The notes: generated by a model not told the origin, from the letters alone. Shown: positions 12,911 to 24,739, numbered from the stretch's first letter. The stretch: 64,000 nucleotides of DNA from Diplocarpon mali (GCA_024741835.1 JAENRP010000123.1:1-64000), one strand, 5' to 3'. Numbers and translations: made by a program.

Positions 12911-13905
12911 ATGAAATTCTCCAGTGACACTTCTCTGGTTCGAGTCACTGTTGATGAACATGGAGTCGCTATATTGAAAATCAATCGTCTGGAGAAGCGC
13001 AATGCGCTCTCGCAAAGGACAATCGACACTCTCGTGTCGGCCATGGCAATGGTCGAACGTGACGACAGAGTTCGAGTGGCGATTCTGACCAGCAGCAGAA
13101 TAGCTGGTCCTTTCTCCGGTGAGTCGCGCCCGGCTCAATTCTGTAGAGCCGATTCCCGTCAACTCGCCATCAAGATCCTGAGACCCAGCGACATCTGTTC
13201 CCCCGGCATCTATGTACTGCACTAGGGGGCTGGATGAGTTCTGACGAGATTCTTTAGCCGGTGCGGATCTTGGAGAGCTGTGCAATATTTCAACGCCTCT
13301 GGCGTACAAGACCGGCTATCTTAAGGACTTGTCAGATGCTGTAGGCTCAATGAGAAAGCCTATCATCGCCTCGGTTGCAGGCTTTGCTCTGGGTGGTGGG
13401 TTTGAGCTGGCGATGATGTGCGACATCATCTATGCAGCAGAGGATGCCAAGTTCGGTCTTCCAGAGCTTTCAGTTGGCACAATTCCCGGTGCGGGCGGAA
13501 CTCAGAGACTGACTAAGATCGTGGGGAAACAAAAGGCAATGCACCTGATCCTCACATCTTCCACTATGACCGGCAAGGAACTGGAGCAACTCGGTGTAGT
13601 CGCCCAGGCATTCCCGCTGGACGGATTACATGGCTCGACGTTAGCTGCGGCTCGAAAGATCGCCTTACGATCTCTGCCAGTTGTGCAGCTGGCAAAACAA
13701 GCAATATTGAGTGGTACGTGATGTGCCAGTTGCCACCTCCCATGCCTCATCTGCTGACGGAGGCATGACAGCTGATGAAGTAAGCCTGGAGGCGGGCCTA
13801 AAGCTTGAGCGAAGTCTGTATTACAGTTCCTTTGCTCTTGAAGATCGCACAGAGGGAATGAAGGCGTTTGTTGAGAAACGCCCCCCTGTATTCAAGAACC
13901 AGTAG
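12911..13905 (+). CDS. enoyl-CoA hydratase/isomerase family protein
   Basis: Three exons (12911-13118, 13258-13713, 13772-13905) give 265 aa, usual for the crotonase fold. The first splice rebuilds the oxyanion-hole motif SAGADLGEL. Exon 2 carries ALGGGFELAMMCDIIYA and FGLPELSVGTIPGAGGTQRL, with both Glu residues at the positions used for water activation in ECHS1/AUH-type hydratases. It should hydrate 2-enoyl-CoA in fatty-acid or branched-chain amino-acid breakdown. The start is short and only weakly like a mitochondrial presequence, and the C-terminus (FKNQ) is not a PTS1 signal, so location is uncertain. AUH-like methylglutaconyl-CoA hydratase is a plausible alternative. Confidence 0.92.
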
Positions 13906-15044
13906 TCTCGGCTCAAGTCATCATCTTCTAGGTGTACGGTACTTGCTATGAGGCTTGGTCGGGTTTTGGTGAACCCATCCAACTTCTCAGTTTCACACTA
14001 TGAAACCTTGACAGTACTATAAAATTCACGATAAGCATGTAATCAAGATTGCATTAAACCTGTTTGACGCAAGGGCGATATATACAAAAGCCTTAGTATT
14101 ATATTTATTCGGATTCATACTTTCAGTTGAAAGTTGAAAAGATTGTAAAACAATTTAGAGTTTCGCCGAAGTTTGGCATAGAAAGTCAAATGCACCAAGA
14201 TTGGCTATATCATAAATCTGCCAGACGATGGTCTTCTTGAAACGCAAAATTCAAAATGAACCCGCAAGCAATCAACCATAGTACAAACGTATGGATCGAT
14301 CTTCACTGCGTAGAGAGACCCGTCGATATTCAAATGAATGTCAAGAGCGTAAGAAATGACATATTTTGGTGGTGTTCGAAGACTCCGACTAAACTTATAA
14401 CAGGCCACTTTACTCTGTATACTCGCGCCTGTGTGGCGCTTGCAGGTAGTCTGACAAGTTATTCTATTAGCACCGAGCTACACCAGACATGGTTTTCGCC
14501 TTAATATTTATCCTTCCTGTAAGCTCTGCTTTGTCCCATGCTATAGATGAGCAAGCTCCAAATTTCCTGATAGTTACCCAGAGTCTTGCAGACTGGTGGT
14601 CTCACAGTCCGCGGCTGCTGTTTGCGGTGATAGCTTCAGTGACCAGGGCTGGCCCATACACAGTATGATTACTGCACTCTATCTTACCAAACAGAACATA
14701 CTCACCTGTCTACCTGGTTACTTGAACAATACAAACCAAGGAATGTTCCAACGGCAGTTAACATTTGGGAAAGATGCCACTTGGCGGAAAAGCCTAGCTT
14801 AAGCATTATTCGAGAAAAATGACCCCGGCACGAACTCGGAAGAATGCTGAAAGGGATAAATTTAACTAAACAAGCTACCAGGTCCCAAATTTGATGTCCG
14901 ATAATCCAGATTATGGGACCCGTTAAAATCTCGGCAAAACTCCACTGAAATGCTCAAGCCTATGTAATGATACGAATGACGCCCCATGCACCCAACCCAT
15001 CACAGTCGTGTAAAATAAATATTTTCTTAGCCCAGGTATTTGGC
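13906..15044. other. intergenic, convergent 3' ends
   Basis: AT-rich spacer between the ends of the enoyl-CoA hydratase gene (plus) and the AP-2 alpha gene (minus). I see only short random frames. Confidence 0.6.
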
Positions 15045-18000
15045 TCATACGACTAGCACATTTCCAAACACATCTGATATTTCCCTCCTTGTTGGAGGTT
15101 GAATAGTTTCTGCTCGAGTTGAGACTCCCACTTCTAGGCGCTCTTGCATAGTCTGAATCATAATTGGAGGCACGCTCTCATCCGTGGCTCGGATAGTAAG
15201 ACGGACCATCTGAAAAGAAATGTTAGCTAACAAGCGCATTCCCTGCGAAAGAAAGGAAAACTTACGCCAGTCGTGTAATTAGGCTCAAGCCGGAGCAAAC
15301 ACCCAAACTTGCCTCCTTCACCAGTGTGTACAACGCTAGCACCGACAAAGTTTTTCTTGTTTGGATCGACACCATCAAGTATACCCCATCTGAAGCCGTC
15401 AATGATTCTCCTTATGAAACCATCGTTGATGTCATGATCTCCTCCCCGTCCTCCCTTGACACTAAAAACACGTTGGGCTTCGCGAGGCGCACCACCAATC
15501 TGCTTCCAGCGCTTGAAGAAGTCATCTGCGGACAGTTCTGCAGGATCCATGAATTTGTGGATGGTCACAGGAAGCTTCAGTGTGAGAGCCTGCAAAGCTC
15601 CTGCTAGATAGCTGACCCTAATCGTCGGACTTCTCTCAAACACTTTTTTAGCTTCGAACATAATCATTTGCTGGCTCTGGGAGCCTGGGTTAATCGTGCT
15701 CTCTGGTAATCCCTTGACCTCCCAGCTCAGGTTTGCCTTCTCGGAAGACTCCAGATCAAGCGTTGTAGTGAACGAGGTAACCGGTATTGGCGCTTTGTTA
15801 GAGAAGTAAAGAATAACACAAGCCATTTGGCCACGGTATTCTGACCGCACTCCAATCTGTATCTGTCCATCTTCGTATAAAATACCTTCTGCTTTCAGTA
15901 AAAGTTTGTTGTAGCCAAGCTCCCAGCCTGGCGAGAGGTGAGCAACACTAGCAAGATTAGGCGTCTTGAGCGTCTTAGGTTCTGATGGGCCAGCATCCAT
16001 CATGTCCAAGCCTGCAAGATCATTGGCACCCTTCGCGTGCCCATTTGTGCCATTGCCTGCTGTCCCGTCCGAGGAGCCGTTTACTCTGCTTGAAGAACCA
16101 TTTGCACTGAACGCCCGTTTGAGACCCGGGTTCTTAGCCATGGTGAAATCCTTCTCATTGTCATTGGCATCTTTGCCTCCAACCACCCAGGTGCGCTTGT
16201 CACTGGTATTTCCGTGTTTTTGGTGGAGTCTAGACAACAGTGCAGATTGCCGTTCTGGAAATGGTGGCATTTCATCGCATACTGTTCGGAGCAGATCATC
16301 TGTGGGTAGACTCGCCAATGCAAGATATTCACATGCTCTTTGTTGAAGCTCTGAGTCCAGGGTATGGCTGTAGGCCTGGAAGACGTACATGAGTCGCGAT
16401 TTGATCTCAGGGAACAAGTTGACAAACTTGATGAAACATGAGAGGATAATTGCTCTAGTGGATGAGGAACAGCCCTGGAGTTTCCCTTGGAGAGCAATGA
16501 ATTGTTCGATGGGACTGCATCCTTTGTCTTCCGCGATGAGATGACCGAATTCGCCCAGAATATAACCCCCAATTTTCACCAGAGTCTCGTGACAATGATC
16601 TGCCTTGACATATTGCAGGATATTTTGTGCAGCATAGACTTGAAGTTCCTCGTTGTTTGTAACGATTTGTATGACTCGGTGCCAAACCTCATCACTCACA
16701 TGGTCTCCAGCCATTGAGATCAGCCTTAGCGAGATGTCGACATACCATTGGATGTCAGTCGCATACTTCTCGGTCAGAATGGCGATCTTCAGAACCATTT
16801 CTTCTCGGATAGCGAAGTCTGCGTTCTGGAGGTATTGGAGAAGCTCGCCAACGATTGGCTGAGCATTAGTCTGGTCGCACATACTGTAAAGTAGATCGAG
16901 ACCCTTGCGTCGTACACTGATGTCTCTGTCCTTTAAAGAACTGATGATGATTCCTTGGTGCTGTTTGATGGGATCTAGGGTTTCTGCTCGTGCAGCCAGA
17001 TGGGTCATGGCTTCTAGTCCAAGATATCGCACATTTGTTTCTCTTGATTGGATGAACTTGCCTAGTCTATGAGAGATCTGCTTCATAAGTGCCTGTTCGG
17101 TATCCAGGTGTATTATTAGGTTGATTGCTTCGAAGAGAACTGCGTTCTGCGCATTATTCTGCTGTACGTTCTTTGGCATTTCCACGGCTAGATTCAAGAT
17201 CGTCTGCAGCGACTCGCGAATCAAGTTTCGCACGTGGGTATCATCTAGCCGTACATCAATGAGAGATACCCAGGAAGGTTCGGATTCGGCATACCTGATG
17301 GTGGATAATATTGTAAAAGTCTCAAGAGCTTGACTTGGATCCACGGACATGGTACCTTATAGTACAGGTAATCTGTCGCGTACTCGCTATCGACTAAAAT
17401 CCTCTTCAACCTCGAGGCGGCTTTGACGTAACTGCCCTTGTACTGGTCCGGTTGGTCTTGAGCAAGTGTCATAACAAGCGATGTGACAGAGAGCGCAACT
17501 CCCATATCGGCATCGTCCATCAACGATATGATTCGTTCAGCCCATTGCGGCTGAACGATATCTGGGTGTTTGCGGTACAGACGAAGCAAAGTTAAAGCAG
17601 CCTTTTTCTTGACAAAAGACTTTGATGCCCTAAAGCTGCATTAGTAACAGCAAATTATGCTGTACTTTGGAACATACGGAGATATCAGTAGCCGGTGCAC
17701 CTCGCCACTTAATGCTTCCCCCATCTCCCTGCTTCCAACGTTGGCAATGGCGTGTAATGCCAAGCAATTATACAGTTCATTATGATCCATGAGATCTTTC
17801 CGTATACTATTGACGACTAGATGTAAAAGTTCGTGTTGTTCGTGAAGAAAAAGGGTCATCGCAAGGTATCCAATTTGCTTTTCCGAATACTTATTCGCGG
17901 ATATGAGGTTAACAGCCTCCAGATGCCCGAAGTCGACATTCCACCCAAGGATGTAAATGTAGAGCAGCTAGGTACTCGTCAGGAATTGTTTATAATGCAT

Positions 18001-18360
18001 TGCGAGAATTAGATACCTTGCAGACGTATTTCTTTTTGTGGTAACCGTTCAAATTTCCATCTAGACCCGTCAATCAGCCTTTGCCTCCACATATAACTTT
18101 CGCAATAATGCTTTGGATTGTCAATACCTCTGAACTTCTGCCTGAGAAAGAGGGAGCATCAGCATCAATCTCACTCTCGAAGCAATTTCTTTGGTGACGA
18201 CCAACCTTATGTTCGCCAGCTCCTTGTTGATTCTTTTCTCTTCTAATTCCCTTGCCCTCGCATTCCTTATGTCCGCAATGAACTGCACTAGTCCGCGCAT
18301 ATTTGAATTGTTCCCTGATGACCCGCGGCTTAGAAAGCCCGCTGCCGCTGAAGTGGCCAT
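15045..18360 (-). CDS. APL3: AP-2 complex subunit alpha (alpha-adaptin)
   Basis: Seven exons close in frame to 993 aa: 18206-18360, 18128-18141, 18017-18060, 17678-17967, 17295-17629, 15266-17244, 15045-15209. The N-terminal trunk is clearly adaptin: MRGLVQFIADIRNARARE, KRINKELANIR, NGYHKKKYVCKLLYIYILG, VKKKAALTLLRLYRKHPD and PCPWIQVKLLRLLQYYPPS, followed by HEAT-like helices. A Gly/Asn/Ser-rich hinge (about residues 690-740) leads to the ear domain. It is a large subunit of the clathrin adaptor that binds PI(4,5)P2 and cargo in endocytosis at the plasma membrane. The second exon is only 14 nt and restores the conserved RQKFRDGNLNGY stretch. The trunk and ear are both complete. Confidence 0.96.
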
Positions 18361-18830
18361 GTTGAAGTTGCAGCTCTCGTCCTGTCAGCGCTGAAGATGC
18401 ACAGATGTTCCCCAGTTTCTAGCGCAGGCCCTCCTAGCTGATTGTGCCGAACAACTTAAGATCTCGGTGTGTGAAGGGTGGACTTCTGTCGACCGGACTA
18501 GAAAATTGGAAACCAGCGAATGCTATGGAGAGTAGGAGATCGCACAGGCCTCGAGGGTTTAGCCTTGCCCATGGAACTACATCCGATGTATTTATGGCGG
18601 CGTGACAGCCAGCAGTTCTCCGGTCTACAGCGCGATATCGTTGGCGTAATGATTCTGGAATCCGAATCTGATTGTGGTGAACCGATCTCTTGAAGGTCGA
18701 GCACTGCGAGTGGAGCTTGGACAGGGATTGCCGCGGGCGAGCCTCGTCAAGAGCCTAATATCATGACAGCCTTCTCGCCTCCTAGTGGCTTTCAGAACAT
18801 TGACAATAGCAGTTTTCTCAGTTCAAGACG
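18361..18830. promoter_or_regulatory. bidirectional promoter region
   Basis: A 470 bp spacer between the divergent starts of the AP-2 alpha gene (minus) and the methyltransferase gene (plus). It must hold both 5' untranslated regions and promoters. I see no clear TATA box or known motif. Confidence 0.5.
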
Positions 18831-19932
18831 ATGAAGCCAGCAACTTTACGGCCATTCTTACCGCCGCCTGCAATGCGAGTAAGAATATGCCATTCCCGCA
18901 GCTATGCAATCCAAGCCCCTGGATCGCCGACGCTGCAGGTCTTCAACAGGAACACGAAGTACCTGCAAAAGGAGCGCGCCGCTGCCGACGTCGAAAGGAG
19001 TAGGCAGGTAGATTACTTGAAGGACGAAGTCGCTATGCGAGTTTCAGAAAGATTTTTAGTCGATATTATCCTCCCAAATGATTTCCCAAAACTAATTGTC
19101 GCAGGTTATCAATCGGCATTTCGACCATGTCCTCGACTTAGGCGCAAATTCATGTAACATTGCACGAGCACTTACTCTCCCAGAACTTTCTCCAGATCCT
19201 ACAAAATCCGCTATCACTGCATCCTCCTGTATTTCGAAGCTTACCGCTGCGGACTCTTCACGGACTATGTTGTATCGAGATGCAGACCTGCCTTTCAATA
19301 AGGAAATCAATCTCACACGCGAAGTACTCGACGACGAGGAAAGGATTCCTTTCGAGTCGAACACATTCGATGCCGTGCTCAGCTCGTTGAGTATGCATTG
19401 GATCAACGACCTACCTGCATTTCTCGCTCAGGTAAATAATGTTTTAAAACCCGATTGTCCTTTCGTGGCAGCTATGTTTGGTGGCGATACGCTGTACGAA
19501 TTGCGAACATCTCTACAATTAGCGGACCAAGAACGGAGAGGTGGTGTCTCACCGCATGTGTCTCCTCTCGCAGATGTAAGAGATATGGGCGGACTTCTGC
19601 AGAAGGCTGGATTCAAAATATTGACTGTTGATGTCGATGACATCATTGTTGACTTTCCAGATACATTTAGCTTAATGCAAGATCTGCAGGCGATGGGGGA
19701 GAGCAATGCCATCCTCGGCAGAGAAGCAGGGCCTATCAAGCGAGACGTTCTTCTTGCGAATGAGGGCATATACCGTGAGCTTCACAGCAATGAGGATGGC
19801 TCGCTGCCGGCGACGTTTCGGATGATATATATGATCGGTTGGAAAGAGGGACCAGATCAAGCTCAGCCACTGCCTCGAGGAAGCGGGCAGCTTAACATGA
19901 AGGACTTTCTAGGAGGTGGAGAGTTCAAGTAG
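18831..19932 (+). CDS. NDUFAF5: NDUFAF5-like mitochondrial methyltransferase (complex I assembly)
   Basis: Two exons (18831-19058, 19105-19932) give 351 aa. The start MKPATLRPFLPPPAMRVRI with RICHSRSYA is rich in Arg and lacks acids, as in a mitochondrial presequence. It is followed by VFNRNTKYLQKERAA and YLKDEVAMRVSERFL, typical of NDUFAF5. The SAM-binding motif I is VLDLGANSCNIARAL, and SLSMHWINDLPAFLAQ and VLKPDCPFVAAMFGGDTL follow. Human NDUFAF5 hydroxylates an Arg of NDUFS7 during complex I assembly; the fungal protein is assumed to have the same role. The intron has an unusual GTCGAT donor, but the join restores the conserved SERFLVINRHFDHVLDLG. Confidence 0.92.
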
Positions 19933-21790
19933 CTAACAATATATATACGAATGACTCTAATTACCACTACTTCGAGAAAATACATGCCTTACACAGGCAG
20001 CGAAGAAGTATCATCAATCAAGCAAAACTTTTATGCTTGGAAAACCTGAGTAGTATGGGAGGGTGGCTTCGACTCTCACCCCACTGCTGTATGACACTTA
20101 CAGTTGTTAACGTACACTACAACTTCAACAAAGTACACTCTAGATGATCATATATGTTGAAGTCTGATTTGCATGCATTCATGTCACGCCCAACCTGGCT
20201 TTAGCATCCATAGTTTTCTTCTGTTCCAGGTAACCTTCACCAGATGGACAGTTCTCTAGCTCAAGCAAGGGGAACCTTTTAGACTGTTGGTAAGTGCGAG
20301 CCTTCAATTTCATTCGCAGCCTCTGATATTTCGTCTTTAGTTACTAAAATAATCTGAAATGACCACCCCCGAGAAGTCTGTTCCATTCAGCAATGTTCAA
20401 CCCAGCCATATGGCACATCCTACAGCGAAGCCTCCCCAAAACGCAGTTCTCTTTGCAGGCAGCTTCAGTCCCGACACTAAAAATAGGTAGTTGGAGTATG
20501 TTTTATGAAAAACAACTTTCACAGGAGGCGAAATGATACCATCCAAACACAAGATGCTCATACAAAACATGAGTAGCATGTTAATCTTGGCTCAGAAACA
20601 GTAGATCTCGCTGTGAAGGAAAGGCTACCACAAGAAGTAATGAAGATGCCCCATTGTTTACCCGGAATACAGGAAAGATGCAAAAGCTCAGCCTTGGAAT
20701 ACTCGAATTCCACTGGACCTCCATGATGCTTCAAGAACGGGACGGGGAGGCAAAGTCACTTCTGAATAGTACCTGGTCCTTAAAGAAGTGTTAGTAGCTA
20801 ATATAAGTATCCTGCCTCTAGAATTCCATGGAATGAGTGCGAATTGATCGAGAAATCTAAATTATTTCAATAAAGAAATCTACGGCAGCTGTACTCGCAG
20901 CACCTACCTCCCCGAGATTATCGAACAGGGCGGAGAATGCGTTAAGATTGGGCGTTCTCACGCGGGCGAGTTGTGACACTACGTTACTTCTGCCTGGTCC
21001 CGAAACGGTGATTTGTATTGTCGCTTCGCAGAGTAACAAACTCTCAAGTACCGATTCAAGCATCGCTTTAGAACCTTATGAGATATTGCTATTGAGCAAT
21101 GAACTGGTGTAGTGCCACTTTCTGGCCCTGGCTTAGTAACGTCCGAGTGCAAAAGAGCCATCGGACAATCCTTTAGACGAGATTCTTTCGATGAAAGCAC
21201 TAGGCCAGAATTTACTTCAAAATGATTTTAATAAAAAGGCGCTTTTAGCACTTTTTGGCTTGCATCCGGAGTCAGTTCTTAGCTGGACCTACTAGGTATT
21301 GAAAGTTTCCCTGGTTATATCTAAAACGGAGTGTTTGCTGGATCGAATATGGGCGTTGAAGCTGGCAACGTCTCCCTGTTCTCGGTTAAATAACCTAGCT
21401 ATGGAAATATAATAATTGCTTGGCTTGATTGGTGATCTCGATTAGAGCTTGCTTCATTTATTATATTGAAGGATTTCATATGTCAGGAGGTAGTGGCTAA
21501 AATACATGTCCGATGGGGTGCAGCTAGCGTTTTCACACTATGGTTTTCTCAGCTCTAATAGCTGGTCCGCCTCCTCTTTTGCTCGGGCTCGCTATGTGTC
21601 GGGGAAAGCAAATGTCATAGTTCGGTTTTGGCCGGGACATCCTTGCTGAAACCGATTTTCACAACTGATTATACACATTTTGCAATAATATCATATTGTT
21701 CCCTAAATTTAAATCTCAACATACTATAACTAATTTGAACAGAACAGTAAGTGACATTTTTATAGAATATAGCTCAAATCATTAAAGCAC
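19933..21790. other. gene-free spacer
   Basis: This stretch becomes steadily more AT-rich toward 22 kb. Frames are short and interrupted. One weak candidate is noted separately at 20359. The rest looks like decayed intergenic DNA. Confidence 0.5.
20359..20575 (+). other. possible small ORF
   Basis: An ATG at 20359 opens a 43-codon frame, MTTPEKSVPFSN to SFSPDTKNR. A GTAGTT...CACAG stretch of about 38 nt could be removed to extend it to about 59 aa. There is no family match that I can recognise, the intron would be very short and the region is decaying, so this may be chance. Confidence 0.15.
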
Positions 21791-21799
21791 CTATTTTTC

Positions 21800-22390
21800 T
21801 GAATTCTAGTCGAGCTTTTTTTTCCTATTAACGTGCTGTATTATCAACTATATAGCATAAGCGAAAACCGCTATAGTCCGACTTATATATAAGGAGAAAC
21901 TAGCTTTAAATTTCCTCATATTTTTTTAATTAGCTAATTATACCTATAGTTATTAATGCTTTAAATAAAAGTCTAGCTTATACCTTAGTCGATACTTGTT
22001 CCCTTTAAGTGTTAGGCAAGGACATTCTCAAAAGGTCACTTAATAAATAGAGTCGGCTTAGGCTCTCTATTCTAGGATAAGCCCTTTATACTATTAGCTG
22101 CTATTTATTCGATTATATTAAGCGTCTTACTAATTGGCCGCTTAGGGGTTAGGGTTAGGGTTAGGGTTAGGATTGGCCGCGGCTCTCAATTGTAACCCTT
22201 CTTACCAACTTTTAAGAGGGAAATTCTTTAAAACGTATCCTTTTCCTTCCTCCTCCTCTTTGAATACTATAACCCGCCTTTTTCCCCTTTATATCTTTTA
22301 TTAAGCCTTTCTTTTAATTATAAGTATATATTTGAATAATCCTAGAGTATGTTAGTGGAGGTCGAAAGTGAAGGGAATTTAAAGAAGGGG
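21800..22390 (+). repeat. AT-rich dispersed repeat, copy 1
   Basis: About 590 bp that aligns along its whole length, with many transitions and small indels, to 32825-33365 in the same orientation. Shared landmarks are the GCATAAGCGAAAACCGCTATAG-like element near the left end, AATAGAGTCGGCTTAGG, CAATTGTAACCCTTCTTA and TATATTTGAATAATCC. It is non-coding. It is probably an old transposon fragment, solo LTR or MITE, and carries an inserted telomere-like tract. Confidence 0.75.
22133..22180 (+). repeat. interstitial telomeric tract flanked by a 9-bp duplication
   Basis: Thirty bases at 22142-22171 consist of TTAGGG units (the first is TTAGGGG, the last TTAGG). They are bracketed by a perfect direct repeat ATTGGCCGC at 22133-22141 and 22172-22180. 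Removing the tract and one copy of the duplication gives a site that aligns base for base with the uninterrupted second repeat copy at about 33.15 kb. This marks a real insertion event. Confidence 0.9.
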
Positions 22391-22777
22391 TAGTATGAAA
22401 AGTTTTCTATTCTAAAGCTTTTTAGAATGTTTTTGAAAAGTGCTACCTTAATATTACTTAGAGTTTGATTATTTCGTGATCGAAAGGACTTAATATCGGC
22501 TCTGCAGACCCTTAAAGAGTTTGCAGGTTTGTAGGAGATGCCGCGTATAGGTATTGAGTCGTCGTCTCCCTGCGGTCGTCTTCCTTCAGATAATAGAGTA
22601 AAATAAAGTAATTATTGATATTCTACTGGTATATGATGCAAAGCGTTAATGCATCATTTTCTGAAGTTATAACTTCAGTTTCGATTAAGATATTTACAGT
22701 GTAATATTCGAAAATGACCGATTTAATTAATTTAGTAAGCATCCTACCTAAAAATTAATTTGTGATACTTGTTTGCC

Positions 22778-23225
22778 TGTGACACCTTTCCCTGACCTTT
22801 ACGAGCCCAGAGCAAAAGAGGAGGTGGACCAGCTATTATATCAACCTGAACAAAACCCGCCATTCTCCCAGCTGCCAATTTTTCATCAACAGTGATTTGC
22901 ATATATTAAATGACTTCTCAGACTATGTGAGACACCACATCCTGAATCTCTACATCTTAAACCGTATTGTTTTAAAGGCTAGTGCCAATTCATTTGTGGA
23001 TGGATTGAACCCCAAACTTGATTGATCTGACCACACTTGGGATAGATTATTCAAACTTTTCAATGTTCCTATTGTTCAAAGCCTGGCTGAAAGGCTTGTC
23101 TAGATTGAGCGTGATATTTATAACCTAGATATTGTCTTGGCCTGCTTTATATCCTGGGAACAGGACCGTTAACATGTCACCGCTGTTTGGCATCATACTA
23201 GGTACAGACAATGACGACAGAAGGC
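22778..23225 (+). pseudogene. decayed protein-coding remnant, probably mobile-element derived
   Basis: Plus-strand frames show protein-like text broken by stops and frameshifts, for example VTPFPDLYEPRAKEEVD, then FVDGLNPKLD, WDRLFKLFNVPIVQSLAERL and IERDIYNLDIVLACFISWEQ. The stops are TGA, TAG and TAA at places where Arg or Gln codons would fit, consistent with C-to-T decay. I cannot name the family; a retroelement gag or transposase is a guess from its setting. Confidence 0.4.
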
Positions 23226-23897
23226 ATAAAATTTCGTCGTAACTAATACGGAAAAAAGGAATACCAAAATTCAAAGCTGAGAACGCTGTTTAGCAAAGTC
23301 ATTAAGCAGGTGGGCATGAGCTTCAATGCGCATATAGTAGCGGACTGGGAAGCATCTTGAGAGCCAGACTCTGGACATGCCCCAGGGTGGGACAACTCAA
23401 TCTTGATGCAAGCTATCCACCTACCAAAATAGACTGGCAACATGCAACGGATGTCATGTCTCCTTGAACAATTACATCACTCTGCGTAACTAAAGTCCAT
23501 GTATATTGTCAGCATCAGAGAATTAGACAAGAAGCCTGTTCAGGAGCATTCAAATCGGCGTTCTAGACATAAAGCCGTACCTTGATCAATTTGAAGTGAA
23601 CAGGAACAAACAGTATCAGACATAGCTTATGACTATGAATTGAGGATAATGATAGTAATAATGACTGCTAGTGCTGGGCAAGTTTGTCCATGGGGTATCT
23701 CAATGTTTAATGCAACATATCATACATAGCCCGCAGCCTCTAGGGCAGGACCGTATCATGTGCCTCACTTCCTGAATCCAAGATCAATTGGTGTCGAGTC
23801 TGTACCATTACCAACCTTGAAAATGCCCCTCTCGAACGCCTACCCACAGAATAATGGCATTGTCAGGGAGGGGCTTTTATGCAGGGCCTTTCTGACC

Positions 23898-24739
23898 TCA
23901 ATTCAACCAGGCCCATGTCCCTACCACGCGTCCCAGAGATTCATCGGCCAACGTCGTGAACATTTTAATGCTCAAATCCAAATCCGTAGGCTCACACCCC
24001 ATACACTTGTCCACAACAGTTACGTCCACACTCCTATTGCCCCCAGCAGCCTCGTTGTATCGCGTGATACGAATCTTCTTGCCACACAGCGGATTATGGT
24101 TTGGATTTGAACTCGTCAATTGTGAGTCCCAGAGGGCGTGTGCTACAGCGCATATCGAATCCGTAGCGGCATTCTCAAAGCCACACGCACCGAACCCAGG
24201 TCCAGGACTGTAGTACGTCAACTCGCCATTGAAAATTCCGTTACTAGTTGGTAGAGGTAGGTTTTGTGCCTTCTTTCTGAAGAGGTAGGAGGATTAGTGG
24301 GTTCTTTAGGACGAGTAAGAAACCTTGCGCGACAAAAGAGACAGGACGGAAATGTAGGAGAAAGTCGAGCGCCATGGTTCGATAGAAAGTAGGATAAAGA
24401 GAAGTATCAACGAAGGACTCCCGGATGGAAAGTATCGAGAGTGACTAACGACTTGTGCGAAAGGCCGATTCCGAGTCCAAGGCCAAGAATCAGCGCGATG
24501 AGGATGACAAGCACGGCAATGCTGCACAGCATACTATTGCGGCTCTTTCCCACTAACACAGCCCAGCGGGGCAAGAATTTATCAGAAAATTTCCGCTTGA
24601 CATGTGAAGAATCCTCGCTCGGCGCTTCTTTGGCGTAAGCTGGTGAAGACTGCAGGCGTGCGGTGAATTCGCTGAAGATACTCTTCTTCGGGGCCGGCGC
24701 TTCCCACTCCGGTAGTTGATGCTGTGTGGTGTCCGCCAT
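23898..24739 (-). CDS. membrane-anchored RlpA/expansin-like double-psi beta-barrel protein
   Basis: Two exons (24450-24739, 23898-24276) give 222 aa. Residues 1-70 are hydrophilic and cytosolic-looking. A single hydrophobic segment (about 72-93, SIAVLVILIALILGLGLGIG) would make a type II membrane protein. The rest is a barwin-like DPBB domain: GELTYYSPGPGFGACGF, ICAVAHALWD, CGKKIRITRYN, VDVTVVDKCMGC and TDLDLS. These are hallmarks of fungal RlpA-like/Rare lipoprotein A family proteins with paired Cys residues. An extracellular role at the cell wall is likely, but the enzymatic activity of fungal members is unproven. The 173-nt intron is long for this window. Confidence 0.88.

Noticed and set aside
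15966..16346. Plus-strand frames inside the AP-2 alpha gene
   Set aside because: Antisense shadows of the clearly conserved adaptin exons.
22142..22171. TTAGGG tract as a real chromosome end or fusion point
   Set aside because: Only about five units, single orientation, in the middle of a repeat whose other copy continues on both sides; the flanking 9-bp duplication indicates insertion.
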